A stretch of 64,000 nucleotides of DNA, taken from positions 1,302,001 through 1,366,000 of the forward strand of contig NZ_CP068393.1 in assembly GCF_018128945.1 (NCBI RefSeq), in the 5' to 3' direction. The notes beneath the pieces were generated by a model. The model had not been told where the DNA came from and did not search any database. It saw only the letters and a program-made list of their open reading frames with translations. The position numbers and the translations under genes are program-made. Numbering within the stretch: position 1 is the first letter of the stretch; each line of letters opens with the position of its first letter. Source of the DNA: Aristaeella hokkaidonensis. GTDB lineage: Bacteria > Bacillota > Clostridia > Christensenellales > Aristaeellaceae. This document shows positions 23,996-32,616 of this stretch, piece after piece.

Positions 23996-24829
23996 TTATT
24001 CTTCGTACTCCGTATCAAATACAAAGGCGGCGGGACCCTCCTGGAACACATGATTCGTTTCAGCGTCCCACTCCACGGTAAGCGGTCCTCCGTTCAGCTC
24101 GAGGACCGCTTTTCTTTCGCACAATCCGTTCAGCACGGTGGCCACCAGGGTTGCGCAGGCGCCGGTGCCGCAGGCCAGGGTTTCCCCGCTGCCCCGCTCC
24201 CATACCCGCATCCGCAGGTGGGTCCGGTCCTTCACGGTCACAAGCTCAACATTGGTCTTCCGGGGGAACAGCGGATTCACCTCAATGGAGGCTCCCACGC
24301 CGTGCACATCAAAGCTGTCCGCGTCATCCACAAAGATCACCGCATGGGGATTGCCCATGCTCACGCAGGTCATCCGGTATTCCCTGCCCAGGGCTTCCAC
24401 CGGAGCGCCGATTACCGGGTTCGCGTTCACGTTCACCGGGATCTTCAGGCCTTCCAGTTCCGGCTCACCCATGTCCACCCGAACGCTTTCGGTGACGCCG
24501 TCCTTCACATTCAGCTTGAGGATCTTGATACCCGCCCCGGTCATGAGACTGATCTCTTCCTTGTTGCTCAGTCCCCGGTCATGGATATACTTGGCCACGC
24601 AGCGGGAGGCGTTTCCGCACATCTCCGCTTCGCTTCCGTCCGCGTTGAACATGCGCATCCGGAAGTCCGCTTCCTCGCAGGGCATGATCAGCACCAGTCC
24701 ATCTGATCCCACGCCGAAATGACGGTCGCTGATTTTCTGTGCCAGTGTGACCGGATCCTTTACGGTTTCTTCAAAGCAGTTCACATAGATATAGTCGTTT
24801 CCCAGGCCCTGCATCTTGGTAATCTTCAT
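23996..24829 (-). CDS. dapF: Diaminopimelate epimerase
   Basis: A 277-residue PLP-independent racemase. It has both catalytic cysteines in their motifs: MCGNASRC (first half) and TLACGTGACATL (second half), plus MQGLGNDYIYVN at the start. It converts L,L- to meso-diaminopimelate for lysine and peptidoglycan synthesis, implying a DAP-type cell wall. The ATG overlaps the upstream membrane-protein gene by 4 bp. It ends back to back with the secreted-protein gene at 23995. Confidence 0.96.
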   Translation of the reverse strand: MKITKMQGLGNDYIYVNCFEETVKDPVTLAQKISDRHFGVGSDGLVLIMPCEEADFRMRMFNADGSEAEMCGNASRCVAKYIHDRGLSNKEEISLMTGAGIKILKLNVKDGVTESVRVDMGEPELEGLKIPVNVNANPVIGAPVEALGREYRMTCVSMGNPHAVIFVDDADSFDVHGVGASIEVNPLFPRKTNVELVTVKDRTHLRMRVWERGSGETLACGTGACATLVATVLNGLCERKAVLELNGGPLTVEWDAETNHVFQEGPAAFVFDTEYEE

Positions 24830-25356
24830 CGAATTTCACCTGCTGCGGCAATCACGGTACCGGTTCCTTCCGGCAGACGTTCCGCTTCCTCTTCTGTTGT
24901 TTTCTGCCTGCGGATGAACTTGTTCAGCTCCTGCAGGCGCTTGATCCGGCCTTCCACCCGTTTCCCGGTCAGGGCCTTGCTGCGGTACCGGTCAAAGATA
25001 GCCCGCACGCCCATAGTCACCGGAATCGCAGCCCAGAAACCGGTCAGTCCGGTTACCGCCGCGCCGACGCCCATGGCGGCGCCAGTCTTCACCATCCTGT
25101 ATGCACCGTCCTTCAGGCCGGTCATTCCGGGCTTCCGTCCCAGCAGCACCTTGGAACCTTCGCTCACCGAGATAATCATAAAGGGCAGCAGCCCTGTCAC
25201 GCTCTCTGTCAGTTCCGTCAGCAGTCCGGTCTCCTCCAGAAGTCCCGTATCCACCGCAATCTCATCCGCATACGTCAGCCCCGTGGCAATCGTATCCACC
25301 ACGGTATCGTGCTGGCGCCTTCTATATTCCTTGACAAGTTCTTCGTATGTTTTCAC
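24826..25356 (-). CDS. Membrane-associated protein of unknown function
   Basis: A 176-residue protein that I cannot assign. It has an amphipathic N-terminal part, a hydrophobic stretch (TGLLPFMIISVSEGSKVLLG), a Gly/Ala-rich hydrophobic helix (GAAMGVGAAVTGLTGFWAAIPVTMG, split by small residues) and a charged C-terminus. The GTG at 25354-25356 is nine bases from GGAG; the TTG at 25365 touches the Shine-Dalgarno and is unlikely. It overlaps dapF by 4 bp, so the two are translated together, although no functional link is evident. Confidence 0.55.
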   Translation of the reverse strand: MKTYEELVKEYRRRQHDTVVDTIATGLTYADEIAVDTGLLEETGLLTELTESVTGLLPFMIISVSEGSKVLLGRKPGMTGLKDGAYRMVKTGAAMGVGAAVTGLTGFWAAIPVTMGVRAIFDRYRSKALTGKRVEGRIKRLQELNKFIRRQKTTEEEAERLPEGTGTVIAAAGEIR

Positions 25357-25387
25357 GTCGAACAACTCCTTTCAGTCGTTGTTCCTC

Positions 25388-25550
25388 AATTCAGAATTCA
25401 CAATTCAGAATTCAGAATTATATAGTGTTTTCCTTCCCGCCGAACGTCCTTACAGGCTTGTCATTCCGACCAAGGCCGCAGGCCGCGTGGAGGAATCCCT
25501 TGATACGCCTGAAAGGCGCATATTATTCAGCATTCATTATTCATTACGAT
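25388..25550. repeat. Repeat element with AATTCAGAA arms and GTCATTCCGAC core
   Basis: A left cluster of AATTCAGAA/AATTCACAA units (25388-25422), a GTCATTCCGACCAAG [GGCC GCA GGCC] GCGTGGAGGAATCCC core at 25460-25503, and a degraded right inverse cluster (25523-25549). The core matches 9768-9807 almost base for base. Confidence 0.6.
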
Positions 25551-25561
25551 CATAAATGCTT

Positions 25562-26008
25562 TCATTTACAGAAAGCGTTTATGATCGTTACAATCACCCA
25601 CGCTGCGGCGGCAATCCCTACCAGCCAGGTCAGATCCCGGATAATGGTCCGGCTCTTTTTCTTATCCTTCGCCGTCACTTTTGCCTGTTTCTCCAGCTGG
25701 GACACCCGGTTCCGCAACTCGGTCACGTCCTGGTCATGGTTCTTCCGTTCTTCCTCCAGGGACGTCTCCAGCAGGTTAATGGTGCTCTCCAGCTTCTGGA
25801 TCCGCTTATCCTCCTGGGTCATCAGGCCGTCCACTTCTTTACGCAGTTTCGTCTGGTCCTCGCACAGGCCTTCCGCCACCAGGGTCATTTCAGCCGTGAA
25901 CTGTTCAATCAGCTGATTTGTATTTTCGCCCTTCACCATTTTCAGGGCGCCATCCCACAGCGTGGGCTTCTTTGTCTTCTCAGCAGTGAGGGTCTTTTCT
26001 TCATCCAT
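25562..26008 (-). CDS. Coiled-coil protein with C-terminal membrane anchor
   Basis: A 148-residue protein. About residues 45-110 form a heptad-rich coiled coil (KRIQKLESTINLLETSLEEE and nearby), followed by a Lys-rich patch and a single C-terminal membrane helix (LTWLVGIAAAAWVIVTIINAF). This is a tail-anchored layout. The frame stays open to 26107 across the end of the GntR gene, but the ATG at 26006-26008 has GGGAGG eight bases upstream. Function unknown; it follows the GntR regulator and could be its target. Confidence 0.55.
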   Translation of the reverse strand: MDEEKTLTAEKTKKPTLWDGALKMVKGENTNQLIEQFTAEMTLVAEGLCEDQTKLRKEVDGLMTQEDKRIQKLESTINLLETSLEEERKNHDQDVTELRNRVSQLEKQAKVTAKDKKKSRTIIRDLTWLVGIAAAAWVIVTIINAFCK

Positions 26009-26078
26009 ATTGAACGCCTCCCTTCCTCCGGATTGTACCATATCCTGAAATCTTTCCTCAATATTCTTCCCGGGATTA

Positions 26079-26789
26079 TCAGATAGTGAACACAAAACGT
26101 TCACCACGGATCAGCTGCACATTGGTATGCAGGGGCCGTCCCCGCTGGTCATAAATCACCTCGTGCAGGCAGATGAGGGGCGTACCCTCTTCCGTCTCCA
26201 GCAGCTCCGCCTCGCCCTTGTCCGCAAACTTCAGGGATACGTCATGCAGCGCCAGCTTCGGCTCCACGCCGTACTCCCGCAGCAGGTTGTACAGGCTGCC
26301 GCTCAGGTCCTGATCCTGCAGCCAGGCATAAGCCATGGAGAAATGATTCCGCTCCAGCACCACCGGCACGCCGTCCGCCCGGCAGACCCGCAGGATTTCC
26401 AGCACCTTGCCGCCCCGGCTCATGTTCAGCTCTTCCACGGCGTTTGCGTCCGCTTCCGTTTCCCGGACGTGGATCACGTCAATGGAGGGCTTTACCTTGT
26501 TCAGCTTACAGGAATCATGGAAGCTGTGCAGATTCTTCAGCGGCAGGGAGCCCCTGGGGGAAGCCACAAAGGTACCCTTGCCCTGTTTCCTCTCCAGCAG
26601 ACCTTCCGAGGTCAGCTCCGAAAGTGCCCGGCGAACCGTCACCCGGCTGACCTGGTACAGCTTCTCCAGTTCATGCTCCGGTGGAATCTTGCTGCCAGTG
26701 GGATAAACTCCCCGCTCGATATCTCCCCGGATCCGCTGCATCAGCTGATGATAAAGCGGACTGAAGCTTTCAGACTGCAACCCTTTCAA
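26079..26789 (-). CDS. GntR-family regulator, HutC/UTRA type
   Basis: A 236-residue repressor-like protein. The winged helix covers about residues 10-75 (GSKIPPEHELEKLYQVSRVT, VRRALSELTSEGLLERKQGK, GTFVA) and the UTRA ligand-binding domain about 90-236 (VVLERNHFSMAYAWL, PLICLHEVIYDQRGRPLHT). HutC-type proteins sense sugars, amino sugars or amino acid derivatives; the ligand here is unknown. A perfect inverted repeat overlapping its own promoter suggests autoregulation. Confidence 0.85.
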   Translation of the reverse strand: MKGLQSESFSPLYHQLMQRIRGDIERGVYPTGSKIPPEHELEKLYQVSRVTVRRALSELTSEGLLERKQGKGTFVASPRGSLPLKNLHSFHDSCKLNKVKPSIDVIHVRETEADANAVEELNMSRGGKVLEILRVCRADGVPVVLERNHFSMAYAWLQDQDLSGSLYNLLREYGVEPKLALHDVSLKFADKGEAELLETEEGTPLICLHEVIYDQRGRPLHTNVQLIRGERFVFTI

Positions 26790-26820
26790 CGTGTATCCCT
26801 CCGATAATTCTTTTCACCGG

Positions 26821-26844
26821 TTGTATTGATACATTTCAATACAA
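26821..26844. promoter_or_regulatory. Operator of the GntR/UTRA regulator
   Basis: Perfect 9-bp inverted repeat TTGTATTGA, six bases, TCAATACAA, 31 bp before the regulator start codon. It overlaps the predicted -10 box, so bound protein would block RNA polymerase. Assignment to the adjacent regulator is inference. Confidence 0.65.
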
Positions 26845-26873
26845 CATAATGATAGTAACACTTCTCCTGTCAA
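26843..26873 (-). promoter_or_regulatory. Probable promoter of the GntR/UTRA regulator gene
   Basis: Minus strand TTGACA (26868-26873), 19-base spacer, TATGTT (26843-26848). Spacer is longer than ideal and the -10 is weak, which suits a regulated gene. Confidence 0.4.
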
Positions 26874-26910
26874 AAATCAAATTGTCAACCTCGTCCAATT
26901 ATAAATAAAC

Positions 26911-26950
26911 AAAAAACACGGCCGGGAAATCTCCGGCCGTGTTTTATTTT
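26911..26950 (-). terminator. Terminator after the ABC permease gene
   Basis: Stem arms AACACGGCCGG and CCGGCCGTGTT around a short loop, with T-rich sequence on both sides (AAAATAAAA / TTTTTTG on the minus strand). It overlaps the last base of the permease gene region and precedes the GntR promoter. Confidence 0.75.
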
Positions 26951-27591
26951 CAGAACTCTTTCTTCTTCATCCAGCGTACGCCAAGGATATAACCGACGAC
27001 CGTGATGATCACCGCAACCCCGGCCGCCAGCAGCAGGAGTCCCGTCTGACCCAGCTGTGCAAAGAATGCTGTCACCGCCGTCTGCTGATCCGGTGCCACC
27101 TTTGTAATCAGCAGCACAATCAGCGCAATACCGGCGATAATGGCATACAGGATGATCCTGCCCTGGTCGCCTCCGAAGCGAATCCGGATCGGGATCATCA
27201 GGGAAACAATCACCGCACCGGCACAGATGGAAAAGAGAATCAGCGTACCCAGATCTGTTCCCTGTCCGTCCGGGCTGATGAGCGTGCGCACAAGGCAGCA
27301 GGCTATAGCAAACACAAGGGATGCTGCCATCAGGATGCCACCCAGCAGGAACTTTTCCGTCACATAGGTCTTCCGTTCAAACGGAAGGGTAAACAGATGG
27401 GTCAGGCTGTGATCCACCTCATCGTAGCTGATGGTACTGATCGTCAGAATGGAAGCCATCATCATCATATAAGGAAATCCGAAACCGTCGTTGTGCATGG
27501 CCGTAAACCATACTGCCATCATGATGTAAACCGGCAGAATCTTCCTTTGATTCCGCAGCAGGCAGAAATCCTTTATCAGTAAGCCTTTCAT
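26950..27591 (-). CDS. ABC-2 type transporter permease
   Basis: A 213-residue membrane protein with about six hydrophobic segments (for example ILPVYIMMAVWFTAMH, FLLGGILMAASLVFAIACCL, ILYAIIAGIALIVLLIT, GLLLLAAGVAVIITVVGYIL). It begins MKGLLIKDFCLLRNQRK, typical of ABC-2 permeases paired with a separate ATPase. It overlaps the ATPase gene by 4 bp and is under the YtrA-type regulator. The substrate is unknown; related systems respond to cell-envelope antibiotics. Confidence 0.8.
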   Translation of the reverse strand: MKGLLIKDFCLLRNQRKILPVYIMMAVWFTAMHNDGFGFPYMMMMASILTISTISYDEVDHSLTHLFTLPFERKTYVTEKFLLGGILMAASLVFAIACCLVRTLISPDGQGTDLGTLILFSICAGAVIVSLMIPIRIRFGGDQGRIILYAIIAGIALIVLLITKVAPDQQTAVTAFFAQLGQTGLLLLAAGVAVIITVVGYILGVRWMKKKEF

Positions 27592-28439
27592 AGCGTTTCT
27601 CCTTTGAGCATCATCATAATATATTCATCCATGGTGATCCGTTCAACCACCATTCCCGGACAGTTTTCAGCGTAATAGCGCTTCTGGTCGGTCAGCAGGC
27701 TCCAGCCGAAGCCTTCCTTCCGCCTGCGCAGAATATAGCTCTTATCCAGCGTCTCCAGGTCCTTGTCGCTGACCTTCAGCACCGCGTAATCGCTCAGCAG
27801 TCTGTCAGTTTCCTCATGGCAAATAATCTGCCCGTTGTCGATCATATAGAAGTCGTCGCAGAGCTGTTCCAGGTCTCCGGAGATATGGGAGCTGATCAGG
27901 ATGGAGCGGTTCTCATCCTCTGCCACATACTCCCGGAGCAGATCCAGGATCTGGTCCCTTGCCACCACGTCCAGGCCGGCTGTGGGTTCATCCAGGATCA
28001 GCAGTTCCGCCTGATGGCAGATCGCACTCAGCACCCGGATTTTTGCCTTCATACCGGTGGAAAATTCCTTGATCCTCTTGTTCTCCGGCAGGGAGAGCTC
28101 CCTTGCTTTTTCCAGGAAAAGTTTCTTATCAAAGGAAGGATAAAAAGCGGCCAGCACCCGGGATATATCTTTCACCGTCAGTTCCCCGCTGAAGCAGGAT
28201 TCCGCCAGCACAGCGCCAATGCGCTTTTTGTCTTCCACCGTTGGAGCCTGCCGGTTGTTTCCGAACAGCTCCATTTCTCCGCCGTCATTGGAGATCAGGC
28301 CCATAATCGCTTTGAAGGTGGTGCTTTTGCCGGCGCCGTTTGCTCCGATAAACCCGGTAATGGTGCCCGGCCGGACCTCCAGCGAGCAGTTCAGGGTAAA
28401 GTCCTGGTATTTCTTGGTCAGATTGGTCAGTTTCAGCAT
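27588..28439 (-). CDS. ABC transporter ATP-binding protein (YtrB-like)
   Basis: A 283-residue ATPase: Walker A GANGAGKST, Q-loop region, signature FSTGMKAK, Walker B LLILDEPTAGLD and switch His in ILISSHISGDLEQL. The C-terminal 70 residues form the extra domain seen in ABC-2 exporters. It overlaps the permease by 4 bp and lies 6 bp after the GntR regulator, so the three genes form one operon. Confidence 0.92.
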   Translation of the reverse strand: MLKLTNLTKKYQDFTLNCSLEVRPGTITGFIGANGAGKSTTFKAIMGLISNDGGEMELFGNNRQAPTVEDKKRIGAVLAESCFSGELTVKDISRVLAAFYPSFDKKLFLEKARELSLPENKRIKEFSTGMKAKIRVLSAICHQAELLILDEPTAGLDVVARDQILDLLREYVAEDENRSILISSHISGDLEQLCDDFYMIDNGQIICHEETDRLLSDYAVLKVSDKDLETLDKSYILRRRKEGFGWSLLTDQKRYYAENCPGMVVERITMDEYIMMMLKGETL

Positions 28440-28445
28440 ACAGAA

Positions 28446-28817
28446 TTATTCCTCCGTGATGATATCGAGCATGTTGGCGAGTTCTTCCCGGCTCACACCG
28501 TACCGCTTCGCCTTTTCGGCCACAGCCTCCAGATCCCGTTCCAGATCCCGGCGCTGTTCCTCCTGGATCAAGGACCGGTTCGGAGCGCAGACGTAGGTCC
28601 CCTTCCCGTGGATGGTGGCTGTCAGGCCTTCCTCTTCCAGCGCGTCATAGGCTTTCTTCACCGTGAGGGCGCTGATCTTCAGGTCCCGGGACAGGACGCG
28701 GACCGATGGCAGCGGATCATTCTCCGCCAGTTCCCCGGACAGGATCATGTGCTTGATCGAGGCAACAACCTGTTCGTATATGGGAATCATGGAATAGGTA
28801 TCAATAATGATGTTCAT
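28446..28817 (-). CDS. GntR-family regulator, YtrA subfamily
   Basis: A 123-residue protein with a GntR winged helix (residues about 10-75: IYEQVVASIKHMILSGELAE, PLPSVRVLSRDLKISALTVK, KAYDALEEEGL) and only a short C-terminal dimerisation helix, which defines the YtrA subgroup. These repress linked ABC transporter operons and are often relieved by cell-wall antibiotics. A large symmetric operator containing the promoter lies directly upstream. Confidence 0.88.
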   Translation of the reverse strand: MNIIIDTYSMIPIYEQVVASIKHMILSGELAENDPLPSVRVLSRDLKISALTVKKAYDALEEEGLTATIHGKGTYVCAPNRSLIQEEQRRDLERDLEAVAEKAKRYGVSREELANMLDIITEE

Positions 28818-28850
28818 GGGGTCAGACCTCTCATGTGTTGATTCAACGCA

Positions 28851-28897
28851 AACAGTATATAACAGTGTAAAACTGTTGTCAACTGTTATATACTGTT
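28851..28897. promoter_or_regulatory. Operator with embedded promoter of the YtrA-type ABC operon
   Basis: AACAGTATATAACAGT (28851-28866) is the exact inverse of ACTGTTATATACTGTT (28882-28897), and another ACTGTT half-site lies between them. On the minus strand a near-consensus promoter is built into the same bases: TTGACA (28877-28882), 17 bases, TATACT (28854-28859). A repressor on these half-sites would cover both promoter boxes. Confidence 0.85.
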
Positions 28898-28916
28898 ATA
28901 CAAAAGTTTTTTTCAT

Positions 28917-28946
28917 AAAAAAGACAGGAAGCAATCTTCCTGTCTT
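28917..28946 (-). terminator. Terminator downstream of tRNA-Thr
   Basis: Perfect 11-bp stem, arms AAGACAGGAAG and CTTCCTGTCTT with a four-base loop (28921-28946), followed on the minus strand by TTTTTTATG. It lies about 160 bp after the tRNA. The stretch between holds a small stem GCTCCA/TGGAGC and a T-run after GGGCCCTGGG, which may be a first terminator; I see no gene in it. Confidence 0.7.
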
Positions 28947-29106
28947 CTTATGTGAACAGTATCTGTATTTCGTCTGAAATATGCCTGCGCTCTATGTCAT
29001 TCTCCCCTGTCCTGTGATACAAGGTGCAGGTGCTGTGAACCGGCTGAAACCGCAAAATGGGTACAAAAAAACCCAGGGCCCATTGATGCAACGTGCTCCA
29101 GGTTCA

Positions 29107-29182
<76 letters not shown>

Positions 29183-29270
29183 ACGCTGTCTTGCGACAAC
29201 GGACGTATTCTATCATACCGGATGTAAAAAAGCAAGCCTTTTTTTCACGGTTTTTTCAGAAAGGAATTCC

Positions 29271-31622
29271 ATGCGAAAAGATCTTACCCTGCCCTGCGAA
29301 CTTCCCGGTGATTTTGCCTTTACAGACCCCACCGGACTGACTGCTTCGCAGGCGGAAGAAAAGCTCCGGGCCGGCCGCGGAAACCAGATGACAGATCCGG
29401 ATAACCTGAGTCTGCCCCGGATCCTGCTGAACCATACCATGACCCTTTTCAACCTGCTGAACCTGTCCCTGGCGCTGTGTCTGCTGCTGGTCGGCAGTTA
29501 CCGGAACATGCTGTTCCTTTTCGTGGTGTTTGCCAACATCCTGATCGGCGCCGTACAGGAATACCGTGCACGGAAAACAATTGCCTCCCTGAAGCTCCTG
29601 AACGCCCCTTCCGTCCACGTCCTGCGTGACGGTAAGGAAATCATCCTGGAAAAGGAAGCCACCGTAGAAGGCGACCTGATAGTCCTCCGGGGCGGTGACC
29701 AGGTGGTTGCCGACTGCGTGGTGGTGGACGGCAGCGGTGCCGCCATGGAATCACTGCTGACCGGAGAAAGCAACGCCGTTCCGAAGCAGATCAACAGCTG
29801 GCTTTATTCCGGCTCCTATATAGTGGAAGGCAGGCTCCTTGCCCAGCAGGTATATGTGGGCGATGAAAGCTATGCGGGCCGTCTCACCTGTGAAGCACGG
29901 AAGGATACCCGTCCCGCTTCCCGCCTGATGACGGACCTGAACAAGCTGATCCGTTTTGACTCCATGGTGTTGATTCCCCTGGGCGTGCTGCTCTTCCTGA
30001 AACAGCTGCTGCTCCGTCATATTCCCGTTGCGGAGGCCGTTCCCTCTTCTGTGGCAGCCATGATCGGTATGATCCCGGAAGGCCTTGTATTGCTGACCAG
30101 CGTGGCCATGGCCGTCGGCGTGGTCAAGCTGGGCCGGCGCAACGCCCTGGTGCAGGAGCTTTCCGGTATTGAAACCCTGGCCCGGGTGGACGTGCTGTGC
30201 CTGGATAAAACCGGCACCCTGACCACCGGCACCATGGAACTGGAAACCGTGGAAGGTGTAGAATGCACCCGGGAGGAAACAGAAAAGTCCCTTTCCCGGC
30301 TGCTGGGCGTCTTTGACGAGAACAGCGCCACGCTGAACGCACTGCGGGCAAAAATCACGCCTGCCGATGAAAAACCCCGGGACGTGCTCCCCTTCTCCTC
30401 TGAGCGCAAGAAATCCGCCGCCACCTTCTATGACGGCACCATGCTGATTCTCGGCGCGCCGGAATTCGTCCTCGGCGACCGCTACCCCGCGGAGCTCCGG
30501 GAGCGGGTGGAACAATACGCCGCGGAAGGCAAGCGGGTTCTGGTGCTGGTGGAAGGCCAGGGACTGGTCTCCGCCGAATCCCTGCCACCCTTCAAAACCA
30601 TCTGCGGCATCTGTGTCCTATCGGACCAGCTGCGCCCCGTCGTGGATGAAACCCTCCGGTATTTCCGGGAGCAGGACGTGGATATCCGCATCATCTCCGG
30701 CGATAACCCCATCACCGTTTCCATGATTGCCCGCCGTGCCGGCATTCCCGGCTGGGACCGGTACGTGGACGCCTCTTCCCTGAAAACCGAGGAAGACCTG
30801 GATGATGCCTGCGACCGCTATACCGTCTTCGGCCGGGTTACCCCGGAGCAGAAAAAGGAGCTGGTGTTGGCGCTGAAGCGTAAAGGCCACAATGTGGCCA
30901 TGACCGGTGACGGCGTTAATGATATTCCCGCCCTGAAAACGGCTGACTGTTCCATCGCCATGGCCGGTGGTGCGGACGCAGCCCGCAGTTCCGCCCAGGT
31001 GACGCTGCTGTCCTCAGACTTCAGCGTCCTGCCCGACGTTGTGCTGGAAGGCCGCCGGGTCATCAACAACATCACCCGGGCCGCCTCCCTGTTCCTGACC
31101 AAGACCATCTTCAGCTTCCTGCTGAGCCTGCTGATCCTGGTTCTGCCCGCTGTTTATCCTTTCCAGCCCATCCAGCTGACGCTGATCTCCTCCCTGATGA
31201 TCGGTCTCCCCGGCTTTGTGCTGGCCCTGGAACCCAGCGGAGAACGGATCCGCGGAGACTTCCTGCGCACGGTGCTCTACCGTGCACTGCCGGGCGGTAT
31301 TGCCGCCGCCTGCTGCGCCTCGATCTCCATGGCCATGACCTGGGCCGGCTGGTCCCATGAGCTGTGCAGCACCCTGGCCACCCTGTGTGCCGGCGCCATC
31401 TGCTGGATCGTGCTGATCCGCGCCTGCCTGCCCCTTAATCATCTCCGCCGCGCCCTGCTGCTGGTGACCGCAGGAGCCTTTACACTGGCCTTCCTGCTGC
31501 TGGGACACATCTTCTTCCTGGTCCCGCTGACAGGCCCTGCTGTGGCTCTTTTCTGCGGTCTGGTGTTGCTTGGCGGCGGCCTGGTGCTGCTGTGCGACTG
31601 GTTCCTGAAACGTAAAAGCTGA
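29271..31622 (+). CDS. Cation-transporting P-type ATPase, CtpE-like
   Basis: A 783-residue P-type pump: actuator loop LLTGESNAVPKQ, membrane motif MIPEGLVLLTSVAMAVGV in TM4, phosphorylation site CLDKTGTLTTG, VFGRVTPEQKKELV and the hinge MTGDGVNDIPALK, then six C-terminal membrane helices. The IPEGLVLLTS motif matches the CtpE group of actinobacteria and Firmicutes, implicated in calcium uptake; sodium or magnesium cannot be excluded. The nucleotide-binding domain is short. It stands alone, 85 bp after tRNA-Thr on the other strand. Confidence 0.85.
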   Translation: MRKDLTLPCELPGDFAFTDPTGLTASQAEEKLRAGRGNQMTDPDNLSLPRILLNHTMTLFNLLNLSLALCLLLVGSYRNMLFLFVVFANILIGAVQEYRARKTIASLKLLNAPSVHVLRDGKEIILEKEATVEGDLIVLRGGDQVVADCVVVDGSGAAMESLLTGESNAVPKQINSWLYSGSYIVEGRLLAQQVYVGDESYAGRLTCEARKDTRPASRLMTDLNKLIRFDSMVLIPLGVLLFLKQLLLRHIPVAEAVPSSVAAMIGMIPEGLVLLTSVAMAVGVVKLGRRNALVQELSGIETLARVDVLCLDKTGTLTTGTMELETVEGVECTREETEKSLSRLLGVFDENSATLNALRAKITPADEKPRDVLPFSSERKKSAATFYDGTMLILGAPEFVLGDRYPAELRERVEQYAAEGKRVLVLVEGQGLVSAESLPPFKTICGICVLSDQLRPVVDETLRYFREQDVDIRIISGDNPITVSMIARRAGIPGWDRYVDASSLKTEEDLDDACDRYTVFGRVTPEQKKELVLALKRKGHNVAMTGDGVNDIPALKTADCSIAMAGGADAARSSAQVTLLSSDFSVLPDVVLEGRRVINNITRAASLFLTKTIFSFLLSLLILVLPAVYPFQPIQLTLISSLMIGLPGFVLALEPSGERIRGDFLRTVLYRALPGGIAAACCASISMAMTWAGWSHELCSTLATLCAGAICWIVLIRACLPLNHLRRALLLVTAGAFTLAFLLLGHIFFLVPLTGPAVALFCGLVLLGGGLVLLCDWFLKRKS

Positions 31623-31627
31623 CAATC

Positions 31628-31650
31628 CAATTCACAATTCATAATTATAT
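31628..31650. repeat. Single AATTCACAATTCATAATTAT cluster
   Basis: A lone left-type cluster of the 9-mer repeat directly after the P-type ATPase stop; the matching inverse cluster expected on the right is missing. Confidence 0.5.
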
Positions 31651-31669
31651 ATACTTTCACAAAGAAACC

Positions 31670-31701
31670 AGCGTCCCGGAATCCAGGACGCTGTGTTTGT
31701 T
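31670..31701 (+). terminator. Probable terminator of the P-type ATPase gene
   Basis: Arms AGCGTCC (31670-31676) and GGACGCT (31686-31692) enclose a nine-base loop, followed by GTGTTTGTT. The T-run is interrupted, so efficiency is uncertain. Confidence 0.45.
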
Positions 31702-31740
31702 CCCCATCACGTATACATTTCCATTGTGTCCGGCAAGGCT

Positions 31741-31884
31741 GTCATTCCGACGGAGCGAAGCGATTGGAGGGCGAACCTCTGAGGGCAGCCAGTGGCTGAA
31801 ATTCCGTCAGAGGTAAGGTCAACCGAAAGGGAGTAATCTCTCCAGCGGAGAGTCACGACCATTGAGGTTGCGGGTATCCCTTAC
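31741..31884. repeat. Long GTCATTCCGA composite repeat (copy 2)
   Basis: Starts GTCATTCCGACGGAGCGAAG and ends GGTTGCGGGTATCCCTT. The blocks 31767-31814 and 31849-31882 match 9534-9581 and 9684-9717 nearly exactly, while the middle differs. Nested palindromes include CAGCC/GGCTG inside CCTCTGA/TCAGAGG. The 320-bp gap between the ATPase and the next gene holds only this, the 9-mer cluster and the terminator. Confidence 0.65.
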
Positions 31885-31941
31885 TACGTCCGCAAGACGA
31901 AGAAAGGAGCAGAATTCATTCCGCTCCTTTTCATATTTCTC

Positions 31942-32616
31942 TTAAATCCCCTTAAACTCGGCACCGCACTCCGCAGACAGTTCCACCGGATCCACAAACA
32001 TGAAATTCCGATGCAGCAGCTGCAGCCGCGGATACGTGGCGGTAAACACGGTTTCTCCCGCGTACTCGCCCTTCACGGTCACTTCCTCCACCGGCAGGCA
32101 GGCCAGCAGGTCCCGGGCAATCCGGAGGCCCATGGCGGAAAGATACAGCTTCCGGTTCTTCTCCATGTACCCGGCCTTGCAGATGAAGGTGCTTTCCAGC
32201 TTTGAGGCGGACATAGCCCGCATGCTGATGTTCTCAGCGTAGTCCGTCAGTTCACCCAGCGGATTGGCCTTCTGCAGCACTTCGGTATAGGCGTCCAGGT
32301 CTCCGGCCAGCACCTTTTCCGCGTGCTTATGATAGAAGGACCACATCTTCAGGGACGTCAGTCCGTCCGCAGGTGTGCTGTGGGACAGCGCGTCCGTCCA
32401 GTCAATGGACTCATCCGCGGTCTTCCAGAGGTTTTTAATCTCCGTGCCGGGCTTTTCCGTTTCCTTCACAGCCGGCTTGGGCTGGGCAGGTTCTGCAGCG
32501 GCAGGCGCTTCTGTAGTGGCTACCGGCATCACGCCTCCCCACAGATCCGAGGCAATGGCTTTCATCCGCTTCATGAACTCATTCTGGTCCATGGGGCTGT
32601 TGTACTGATCACTCAT
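31942..32616 (-). CDS. Unknown protein coupled to an AAA+ unfoldase
   Basis: A 224-residue soluble protein I cannot assign. Residues 1-70 are largely disordered with an Ala/Pro/Lys-rich linker (PAAAEPAQPKPAVKETEKP); the C-terminal 150 residues are folded (SLKMWSFYHKHAEKVLAGDL, RKLYLSAMGLRIARDLLACL). It is the last gene of the cotH-to-AAA+ operon and overlaps the AAA+ gene by 4 bp, the kind of coupling seen for subunits of one complex. An adaptor or substrate-binding partner of the unfoldase is my inference. Confidence 0.6.
   Translation of the reverse strand: MSDQYNSPMDQNEFMKRMKAIASDLWGGVMPVATTEAPAAAEPAQPKPAVKETEKPGTEIKNLWKTADESIDWTDALSHSTPADGLTSLKMWSFYHKHAEKVLAGDLDAYTEVLQKANPLGELTDYAENISMRAMSASKLESTFICKAGYMEKNRKLYLSAMGLRIARDLLACLPVEEVTVKGEYAGETVFTATYPRLQLLHRNFMFVDPVELSAECGAEFKGI

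Noticed and set aside
28947..29106. Second small RNA gene after tRNA-Thr
   Set aside because: Some short dyads exist but no promoter, no conserved class and no clear structure beyond terminator-like stems.
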